Notes under the pieces: generated by a model
Database searches by the model: none
Seen by the model: the letters and a program-made list of their open reading frames with translations, nothing else
Told to the model about the DNA's origin: nothing
Part shown: in pieces, positions 1-5,478 of the stretch
Position numbering within the stretch: position 1 is the stretch's first letter
How the letters are laid out: every line of letters begins with the position of its first letter
Program-made: the position numbers and the translations under genes
Source of the DNA: Clostridium sp. CAG:492
GTDB lineage: Bacteria; Bacillota; Clostridia; TANB77; CAG-508
DNA length: 7,589 bases
Assembly: GCA_000434335.1 (NCBI GenBank)
Contig: FR878300.1
Coordinates: forward strand, 1-7,589
Direction of reading: 5' to 3'

Positions 1-23
1 TAATATTTTTGCAAAAGCAAAGT

Positions 24-27
24 GGAG
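24..27 (+). promoter_or_regulatory. Ribosome binding site of the amylase gene
   Basis: GGAG lies 10 bases before the TTG at 38. It supports that non-ATG start, because the nearby ATG at 28 runs into a stop after six codons and no in-frame ATG precedes the conserved N-terminus. Confidence 0.7.
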
Positions 28-37
28 ATGATTTATT

Positions 38-1483
38 TTGAAATATAACAAAACTATGATGCAATATTTTGAGTGGTATTATCCAGAAAATTGCACTTTA
101 TGGTATAAAATAAAAAAAGATGCACAAAATTTAAAAAACTTAGGAATTAATATGGTATGGTTGCCACCTGCATATAAGTGTGCTTCTGGTATTCATGATG
201 TTGGATATGGAGTTTATGATTTATATGATTTAGGTGAATTTGATCAAAAAGGTACAGTTCCAACAAAATATGGTCTTAAAGATCAATATTTGGAAGCAAT
301 TGAGGCTTTACATAGATGTGATATAAAAGCAATTGCAGATGTAGTTTTTAATCAAAAAATGGGAGCAGATGAAACTGAAGATGTAATTGCTTGTGAAGTT
401 TATATGAATGATAGAAATGTTATATCTGGAGAGCCATATAACATTTTGGCGTGGACAAAATTTAATTTTAATAATAGAAATAATAAATATTCTGATTTTA
501 AATGGAATTGGACACATTTTCACGGCGTAGATTGGGATGAGCGAGGTAAAAGAAACGCAATTTTTAAATTTTATGGAAAAAATTGGGATAATGATGTAGA
601 TAAAGAAAATGGAAATTTTGATTATTTAATGGGAGATGATGTCGACCTAAATAATGTTGATGTAGTGGAAGAACTTAATAATTGGGGAAAATGGTATTTA
701 AAATTTTGTGATTTAGATGGATTTAGATTAGATGCCATAAAACATATGAGAGAAAGTTTTTTCAAAAACTGGGTTGATAATATGCAAAATAGCTCTGATA
801 AAGATTTATTTTTTGTTGGTGAATATTGGAATAATAATATTGATATTTTATGCAATTATTTAAATAAAAGTAATCAAAATATGTGTTTATTTGATGTACC
901 ACTTCATTATAATTTATATAATGCTTCAAATAGTGGTGGAAATTATGATATGAGAAAAATATTTGATGGCACACTTGTACAAGCTATGCCGAATAATGCT
1001 GTTACTTTTGTTGATAATCATGATACTCAAATGGGACAAGCGTTGCAATCTGAAATACAAGGATGGTTTAAACCGTTAGCATATGCGCTAATTTTACTTA
1101 GGGAGTCTGGAGTTCCATGTGTTTTTTATGGTGATTATTATGGAACACACGGAAATGCAGATTCATCAATAAAAACTAAAATTAATCCAATATTATTTGC
1201 AAGAAAACTGTATGCTTATGGAAAACAAACTGACTATTTTGATGATGAACATATTATCGCTTGGGTAAGAGAAGGCGATAAAGAGCATAAAAATTCTGGA
1301 TTAGTTGTTATAATGAGTGATAATGCAGGAGGTTCAAAAGCTATTAATGTAGGACAAAATTTAGCAAATTGTGTATTATCAGATATAACTGGAAATATGA
1401 AAGAAAATGTTTATGTTGATAAAGATGGAAATGGTATTTTTTATTGTGATGGCGGAAGTGTTTCTGTCTGGGCTAGAAAATAG
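38..1483 (+). CDS. Cytoplasmic alpha-amylase, GH13 subfamily 5 type
   Basis: A 481-residue glycoside hydrolase predicted to cut internal alpha-1,4 bonds of glycogen, starch or maltodextrins inside the cell; there is no signal peptide. The start MMQYFEW followed by WLPPAYK and the ending GGSVSVW are hallmarks of the AmyA/AmyS group, and the length is normal. By my alignment from memory with the Bacillus licheniformis enzyme, the nucleophile is D232 (in GFRLDAIKH), the acid/base is E262 (in VGEYW) and the third acid is D329 (in FVDNHD), so the triad is intact. Region I reads DVVFNQ: Q106 replaces the usual substrate-binding His, which is odd. YLMGDDVDLNN around residues 196-206 matches the calcium-site segment. 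Translation starts at TTG because family homology begins at the next codon and an SD site precedes it. The tex gene follows after about 90 bases on the same strand with no clear terminator between. The family call is firm; substrate preference is inferred. Confidence 0.95.
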   Translation: MKYNKTMMQYFEWYYPENCTLWYKIKKDAQNLKNLGINMVWLPPAYKCASGIHDVGYGVYDLYDLGEFDQKGTVPTKYGLKDQYLEAIEALHRCDIKAIADVVFNQKMGADETEDVIACEVYMNDRNVISGEPYNILAWTKFNFNNRNNKYSDFKWNWTHFHGVDWDERGKRNAIFKFYGKNWDNDVDKENGNFDYLMGDDVDLNNVDVVEELNNWGKWYLKFCDLDGFRLDAIKHMRESFFKNWVDNMQNSSDKDLFFVGEYWNNNIDILCNYLNKSNQNMCLFDVPLHYNLYNASNSGGNYDMRKIFDGTLVQAMPNNAVTFVDNHDTQMGQALQSEIQGWFKPLAYALILLRESGVPCVFYGDYYGTHGNADSSIKTKINPILFARKLYAYGKQTDYFDDEHIIAWVREGDKEHKNSGLVVIMSDNAGGSKAINVGQNLANCVLSDITGNMKENVYVDKDGNGIFYCDGGSVSVWARK

Positions 1484-1560
1484 ATTAAAATTATATAGTT
1501 ATTAAAAAATTAATTAAAGGGTTTATGAGTTCCTATAAAAAACTTAAATTTTATTATATA

Positions 1561-1564
1561 AGGA
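1561..1564 (+). promoter_or_regulatory. Ribosome binding site deciding the tex start
   Basis: AGGA (within ATAAGGA) directly abuts the ATG at 1565, leaving no spacer, but sits 9 bases before the ATG at 1574. This spacing, and the family's usual MDI-type N-terminus, favour 1574 as the true start. Confidence 0.65.
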
Positions 1565-1573
1565 ATGAATTTA

Positions 1574-3733
1574 ATGGATATATTACAAATTATAGCTGAT
1601 GAATTAAATGTTAAATATAAGCAAGTTGAAAATGCAGTAAATTTAATTGATGAAGGAAATACAATTCCTTTTATAGCTAGATATAGAAAAGAAGTTACTG
1701 GCGGATTGAGTGATGAAGATTTAAGAATATTATATGAGAGACTAAATTATTTAAGAAATCTTGAAAACAGAAAAGAAGAAGTAAAAAATTCTATTGAAGA
1801 GCAAGGAAAACTTACAGATGAGATAGTAAAGGCATTACAGAATGCTAAAATTTTAGCTGAAGTTGAAGATATTTATAGACCATACAAGCAAAAAAAGAGA
1901 ACGAGAGCTACTGTTGCTAAGGAAAAGGGACTAGAGCCACTTTCAGAAGCTTTAATTAATCAAGACAATAAGGTTTCTATAGAAGAAATTGCAAAGAAAT
2001 TTATTGATCCAGAAAAAGGTGTTGAAACAGTTGAGGATGCCATAGCTGGAGCTAAAGATATTATAGCTGAAAATATTTCTGATAATCCAACATACAGAAA
2101 AGAAATAAAAAGATATTGCTATAGGGATGGGGTTATTGCTACAGAAGTAAACGAAAAAGATGAGAAAGAAGATAAAGCAACATATCAAATGTATTTTGAC
2201 TTTAATGAAAAAGTTAATAAAATTCCAAGTCATAGAATTTTAGCTATAAATAGAGCAGAAAAAGAAAATGCTATAAAATTAAAAATTCAGAAACCAGAAG
2301 AGAATATTATTGATTTTATTGAAAGAGATGTTATAAAGGATAAAAATAGTAGTTATGCAAATATTCTTGAAGATACTGTTGAAGACAGTTTTAAGAGATT
2401 AATTGAACCATCTGTTGAAAGGGAAATAAGATCAGATTTAACAGAAAAAGCTGAGGAAAAGGCTATAAAAGTTTTTGGGCAAAATGCAAAACAATTATTA
2501 ATGGGAGCTCCACTTAAGGGATTGACTGTTATGGGATTTGATCCTGCATATAGAACTGGATGCAAAATTGCTGTTATTGATGAAACTGGTAAATTGTTAG
2601 CAACAACAACTGTATATCCTACAGAGCCACAAAACAAAGTTGAAGAAGCAAAAAAAGAGCTAAAATCTTTAATAAAAAAATATAATATAAATATGATTGC
2701 AATTGGTAATGGAACTGCATCAAGGGAGTCTGAAAAGTTTGTCGCTGATATGATTTCAGAAATTGATCAAGAAGTGTATTATGCTATAGTTAGTGAGGCA
2801 GGAGCTTCTGTATATTCAGCTTCTAAGCTTGCTACTGAAGAATATCCTGATATAAATGTTTCATTAAGAGGGGCAATATCAATAGCTAGAAGATTACAAG
2901 ATCCTTTAGCAGAACTTGTAAAAATAGATCCAAAAGCTATTGGAGTTGGTCAATATCAACATGATGTTAATCAAAAAAAATTAGCGGAAAGCCTTGCAGG
3001 CGTAGTAGAAGATGCTGTTAATGAAGTCGGAGTTGATGTAAATACTGCTACTCCATCTTTATTATCATATGTTTCTGGAATTAATAAAACTGTTGCGAAT
3101 AATATTGTTAAATATAGAGATGAAAATGGAAAAATAATGGAGAGAAAAGAGCTATTAAAAGTTCCAAAACTAGGAAAAATTGCTTTCGAACAATGTGCAG
3201 GGTTTATAAGAATTTTTGATGGAAAAAATCCACTTGAAATAACTGCTGTTCATCCGGAAAGTTATGAAAAGGCAGAGCAGTTATTAGAAAATATTGGATA
3301 TAAAAAAGAGGATTTAAAAGATTCTGAAAAAATAAAAGATATCAAATTAAAATTAAGTGGCGTAAATATAAAAGATATGTCACAAAAATTAGAAATTGGA
3401 GAAATGACATTAAAAGATATTATTGATGAGCTTTCAAAACCTGGAAGGGACCCAAGAGATGAAATGCCTAAGCCAATACTTCGTTCTGATGTATTAAAAT
3501 TTGAAGATTTGAAGGAAGGTATGGTATTAAATGGAACAGTAAGAAATGTTATTGATTTTGGTGCTTTTGTTGATATTGGAGTAAAGCATGATGGTTTAGT
3601 TCATATATCTGAATTAAGCGAAAATTATGTTAAAAATCCATCTGATGTTGTTTCAATTGGTGATATTGTAAAAGTTAAGGTTATAAAAATTGATAATGAT
3701 AGACAGAAAGTTAGTCTTAGTATGAAGATTTAA
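1574..3733 (+). CDS. tex: Tex family RNA-binding protein (YqgF/RNase H-like fold, HhH, S1)
   Basis: A complete Tex protein of 719 residues from the chosen start (722 if the upstream ATG at 1565 is used). Tex is a cytoplasmic nucleic-acid-binding protein linked to transcription and stress tolerance in several bacteria; its exact role is unsettled. The helical N-terminal part carries the signature IDEGNTIPFIARYRKEVTGG. A YqgF/RNase H-like domain begins near residue 318 with VMGFDPAYRTG (D323). The IGVGQYQHDV motif follows near 455, then helix-hairpin-helix repeats at roughly 490-560 (PSLLSYVSGIN, LLKVPKLGKIAFEQCAGF). A C-terminal S1 domain spans about 645-718 (GMVLNGTVRNVIDFGAFVDIG, then GLVHISEL). 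All domains are intact and there is no frameshift. It lies downstream of the amylase and convergent with prfA, sharing a terminator with it. The amylase and tex may be co-transcribed, but there is no functional reason to link them. Confidence 0.97.
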   Translation: MDILQIIADELNVKYKQVENAVNLIDEGNTIPFIARYRKEVTGGLSDEDLRILYERLNYLRNLENRKEEVKNSIEEQGKLTDEIVKALQNAKILAEVEDIYRPYKQKKRTRATVAKEKGLEPLSEALINQDNKVSIEEIAKKFIDPEKGVETVEDAIAGAKDIIAENISDNPTYRKEIKRYCYRDGVIATEVNEKDEKEDKATYQMYFDFNEKVNKIPSHRILAINRAEKENAIKLKIQKPEENIIDFIERDVIKDKNSSYANILEDTVEDSFKRLIEPSVEREIRSDLTEKAEEKAIKVFGQNAKQLLMGAPLKGLTVMGFDPAYRTGCKIAVIDETGKLLATTTVYPTEPQNKVEEAKKELKSLIKKYNINMIAIGNGTASRESEKFVADMISEIDQEVYYAIVSEAGASVYSASKLATEEYPDINVSLRGAISIARRLQDPLAELVKIDPKAIGVGQYQHDVNQKKLAESLAGVVEDAVNEVGVDVNTATPSLLSYVSGINKTVANNIVKYRDENGKIMERKELLKVPKLGKIAFEQCAGFIRIFDGKNPLEITAVHPESYEKAEQLLENIGYKKEDLKDSEKIKDIKLKLSGVNIKDMSQKLEIGEMTLKDIIDELSKPGRDPRDEMPKPILRSDVLKFEDLKEGMVLNGTVRNVIDFGAFVDIGVKHDGLVHISELSENYVKNPSDVVSIGDIVKVKVIKIDNDRQKVSLSMKI

Positions 3734-3751
3734 GGTAGCCATTGCCAAAAC

Positions 3752-3785
3752 AAAAAAAGGTTTGAATTTTATTCAAACCTTTTTT
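3752..3785. terminator. Bidirectional intrinsic terminator between tex and prfA
   Basis: GGTTTGAAT (3759-3767), a three-base TTT loop, and ATTCAAACC (3771-3779) form a perfect 9-bp stem. A run of seven A precedes it and six T follow, so either strand yields a hairpin followed by a U tract. It begins 18 bases after the tex stop and ends 2 bases before the prfA stop, so one element can serve both convergent genes. Confidence 0.9.
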
Positions 3786-3787
3786 GT

Positions 3788-4849
3788 TTATTCATCTTCG
3801 CTTCTTAATTTTTCAGCATTGGCTGCTGCCGCTAGGTTGTCTATTAAGTCGTCTAAATTTCCGTTTAGAAAGTCGTCCATTTGGAAGATGCTCATTCCTA
3901 TTCTGTGGTCTGTTATACGACCTTGTGGATAGTTATATGTTCTTATTTTTTCACTTCTGTCACCACTACCAACTTGTGATTTTCTGCTGTTTTCTATTGC
4001 TGCATCTTGTTTGGCTTTTTCTATTTCGTATAGTCTTGATTTTAATAGTTTCATTGCATAATCTTTATTTTGAAATTGAGATCTTTCAGTTTGACATTCT
4101 GCTATAATTCCTGTTGGAATGTGAGTTAATCTTACGGCTGATGAAGTTTTATTGATATGTTGTCCTCCGGCACCTGATGCTCTAAAAACATCCATTTTTA
4201 TATCTGCTGGATTAATTTCAATTTCGACATCTTCAACTACTGGAAGAACAGCTACTGTTGCAGCTGATGTATGTATTCTACCACTGCTTTCTGTGTCTGG
4301 AACTCTTTGAACTCTATGTGTTCCACTTTCGAATTTTAATCTACTATATGCACCTTTTCCAGTTATCATAAATGAAATTTCTTTATAACCACCTAATCCT
4401 GTTTCGTTTTCATTTAAAACTTCTAATTTCCAGTGTTTTCTTTCTGCATACATTGAATACATTCTAAATAATGTTCCTGCAAATAGTGCTGCTTCGTCTC
4501 CACCTGTTCCTGCTCTGATTTCACAAATAATGTTTTTGTCATCATCTGGATCTTTAGGAATTAATAAAAGTTTTAGCTCTTCTTCTAGTTTTGGTAGTTT
4601 TTCTTTACAGTCTAAATAATCCATTTCAGCTAAATCTTTTAGCTCTGGGTCATTTAACATTTCTTTTGCTTCATCTAATTGTTGTTTTACTTTTTTATAT
4701 TCACGATATTTTAAAACAATTGGCTCTAAATCAGCGTGCTCTTTCATATAATTTTTCCATTCTGTTTGAGCAGCTATTATTTCAGGGTCACTTATTTTTT
4801 TTGTTAAATCTTCATATTTTTTTTCAACATCATCAAGTTTTTGAAACAT
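3788..4849 (-). CDS. prfA: Peptide chain release factor 1 (RF1)
   Basis: A 353-residue class I release factor that reads UAA and UAG in the ribosomal A site and triggers peptide release. The GGQ loop that reaches the peptidyl-transferase centre is at residues 228-230 (RASGAGGQHIN). The stop-codon recognition tripeptide is P184-D185-T186 (RVPDTESSGRIHTS), the PxT form of RF1; RF2 would have SPF, so this is RF1. The helical N-terminal domain and the C-terminal GSGDRSEKIRTYNYPQGR segment are present, and the length is near the usual 355-360. The ATG at 4847-4849 is preceded, on the minus strand, by AGGAG at 4861-4865 with an 11-base gap. The gene lies downstream of the DUF1858 gene on the same strand and ends at the terminator shared with tex. 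The methyltransferase gene prmC, often next to prfA, is not in the window. Confidence 0.97.
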   Translation of the reverse strand: MFQKLDDVEKKYEDLTKKISDPEIIAAQTEWKNYMKEHADLEPIVLKYREYKKVKQQLDEAKEMLNDPELKDLAEMDYLDCKEKLPKLEEELKLLLIPKDPDDDKNIICEIRAGTGGDEAALFAGTLFRMYSMYAERKHWKLEVLNENETGLGGYKEISFMITGKGAYSRLKFESGTHRVQRVPDTESSGRIHTSAATVAVLPVVEDVEIEINPADIKMDVFRASGAGGQHINKTSSAVRLTHIPTGIIAECQTERSQFQNKDYAMKLLKSRLYEIEKAKQDAAIENSRKSQVGSGDRSEKIRTYNYPQGRITDHRIGMSIFQMDDFLNGNLDDLIDNLAAAANAEKLRSEDE

Positions 4850-4884
4850 AAATAATTACTCTCCTCTTTTATAAAATTAATAAA

Positions 4885-4914
4885 TTGAAGTTTAAATTTT
4901 TATTTAAACTTCAA
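4885..4914 (-). terminator. A/T-rich hairpin between the DUF1858 gene and prfA
   Basis: A perfect 13-bp inverted repeat (4885-4897 with 4902-4914) around a TTTT loop. It lies 9 bases after the DUF1858 stop and upstream of the prfA ribosome binding site. Read on the minus strand it is followed by a T-rich stretch without a long pure U run, and the stem has only two G:C pairs. It could be a weak terminator, an attenuator or an RNA-processing hairpin; the sequence does not decide between these. Confidence 0.5.
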
Positions 4915-4923
4915 ATTTACTAT

Positions 4924-5109
4924 TTATGCATTTAATTGTTTTACTAATTCTTCTACATCGATTCCGTGTACATCACAGGCTTCTTCTAATGTTTCAGCTT
5001 GAGATGCAGGGCAACCTAAACAATGCATTCCTGCTTCTAATAAAAGTGAAGCTTTTTCAGGACATTCTTGTAATAAATCTCCTATTTTTGTATCTTTATT
5101 AATAGTCAT
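4924..5109 (-). CDS. DUF1858 small CxxC protein (hybrid-cluster-associated disulfide family)
   Basis: A 61-residue soluble protein of the DUF1858 family, annotated elsewhere as a hybrid-cluster-protein-associated redox disulfide domain; its biochemical role is not established. The core motif MHCLGCP gives a C30-x-x-C33 pair, followed by the family pattern E-x-L-E-E-A and HGID-x-x-x-L-V near residues 39-56. Two further cysteines, C16 and C45, are present. I chose the ATG at 5107-5109 because family members start just before a TI-x-x-x-T-x-IG segment; a TTG at 5119-5121 would add four residues but directly abuts the AAAGG site at 5122-5126. That site is 12 bases from the chosen ATG, slightly long. 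The gene is divergent from the conjugation-like genes and upstream of prfA, from which it is separated by 74 bases with a hairpin. The likely role is redox or cluster related in an anaerobe, by family association only. Confidence 0.88.
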   Translation of the reverse strand: MTINKDTKIGDLLQECPEKASLLLEAGMHCLGCPASQAETLEEACDVHGIDVEELVKQLNA

Positions 5110-5144
5110 AATTGTTACCAACCTTTCTTTTTATTTAAACAGTA

Positions 5145-5171
5145 ATAATATTTTAACACAAATTTTGCCAA
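5145..5171 (-). promoter_or_regulatory. Weak candidate promoter for the DUF1858 gene
   Basis: On the minus strand TTGGCA (5166-5171) and TATTAT (5145-5150) resemble -35 and -10 boxes, but the 15-base spacer is short. The location, about 35 bases upstream of the start codon, is right. Treat as tentative in such A/T-rich DNA. Confidence 0.3.
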
Positions 5172-5176
5172 AAGTA

Positions 5177-5205
5177 TAGACAAAATCAAAAAAATGTTAT
5201 ATTAT
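5177..5205 (+). promoter_or_regulatory. Candidate promoter for the conjugation-like genes
   Basis: TAGACA (5177-5182) and TATTAT (5200-5205) are separated by 17 bases and each matches its sigma-A consensus at five of six positions. Transcription would begin near 5212, giving a leader of about 115 bases before the first small ORF. The -35 box sits almost back to back with the one proposed for the divergent DUF1858 gene. Confidence 0.45.
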
Positions 5206-5312
5206 TACGCAAGTTGTTACAAATATTATTATAATTTTAATTCTAAAAAAAATTCAAAAAGATTTAATTCAAAAATCTAAAAAAATTTCCAAGTAACAAA
5301 ATTAAATAGAAA

Positions 5313-5319
5313 GAGGTGG
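5313..5319 (+). promoter_or_regulatory. Strong ribosome binding site upstream of an ORF lacking a usual start
   Basis: GAGGTGG is a near-consensus Shine-Dalgarno sequence. The only canonical start in range, TTG at 5327, meets a stop after three codons. The ATT at 5326, 6 bases downstream of the site, opens a 50-codon frame. The site is therefore the main evidence that this frame is translated. Confidence 0.6.
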
Positions 5320-5325
5320 TTTAAT

Positions 5326-5478
5326 ATTGATTTATTAGATTTATTTTTTGTGGTTTTATTATTTAATTTATTTGTAATTTTTAGCTCTATTTATAATAAA
5401 TTTGAATGTAAATATTCTAAAAATAAACAGGGAGAAAAATTGAAAATAAAAAAACAGACTTTTAGGGAGGATGAATAA
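5326..5478 (+). CDS. Small predicted membrane protein, probable ATT start
   Basis: A 50-codon frame not recognised as any family. Residues 2-23 are almost wholly hydrophobic (LLDLFFVVLLFNLFVIFSSI) and form one predicted membrane helix. Residues 24-50 are hydrophilic and Lys-rich (seven Lys among them), ending in REDE. There is no ATG, GTG or TTG between the in-frame stop at 5278 and the strong SD site at 5313-5319; ATT at 5326 has correct spacing and is the best start. A GTG at 5350 would cut the membrane helix and lacks an SD site. The frame ends inside the next gene, overlapping it by 8 bases, which suggests translational coupling and that the peptide belongs to the secretion module. A role as a small membrane partner of the coupling ATPase is inference from position. 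It could also be an untranslated leader, but the SD, hydrophobic pattern and overlap argue for a gene. Confidence 0.5.
   Translation: MDLLDLFFVVLLFNLFVIFSSIYNKFECKYSKNKQGEKLKIKKQTFREDE
5464..5470 (+). promoter_or_regulatory. Ribosome binding site touching the coupling-protein ATG
   Basis: AGGGAGG ends at the base before the ATG at 5471, so there is no spacer for that start. An in-frame ATT at 5480 lies 9 bases downstream at a normal distance. No other canonical in-frame start exists upstream before a stop. Either the ATG is reached by coupling from the overlapping small ORF, or ATT is the start. Confidence 0.5.

Larger units (their letters stand above)
5110..5325. other. Divergent A/T-rich intergenic region
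   Basis: This gap between the DUF1858 gene and the secretion-like module holds the two candidate promoters, both ribosome binding sites, and three TTGTTAC heptamers (5112-5118 and 5214-5220 on +, 5293-5299 on -). A weak 6-bp inverted repeat (AGATTT at 5260-5265 with AAATCT at 5273-5278) lies in the leader. No RNA gene, riboswitch or further coding frame was recognised. Confidence 0.5.

Noticed and set aside
1..41. Possible C-terminal tail of an upstream gene
   Set aside because: Two frames are open from the left edge and end in TGA at 29-31 or 39-41, but at most a dozen residues are visible and neither is recognisable. The second would overlap the amylase TTG.
1484..1564. Terminator or promoter between the amylase gene and tex
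   Set aside because: No stem of useful length followed by a T run was found, and although TATAAA occurs at 1534-1539, no credible -35 box lies 16-18 bases upstream.
3784..4107. Plus-strand frame opposite the end of prfA
   Set aside because: It is wholly antisense to a confidently identified RF1, begins inside the terminator, has no SD site, and its Leu/Phe/Cys-rich translation is what the reverse of this gene would give.
5327..5338. TTG start after the GAGGTGG site
   Set aside because: The frame stops after three codons (TTG ATT TAT TAG), so it cannot encode a protein; a short leader peptide cannot be excluded but nothing supports it.
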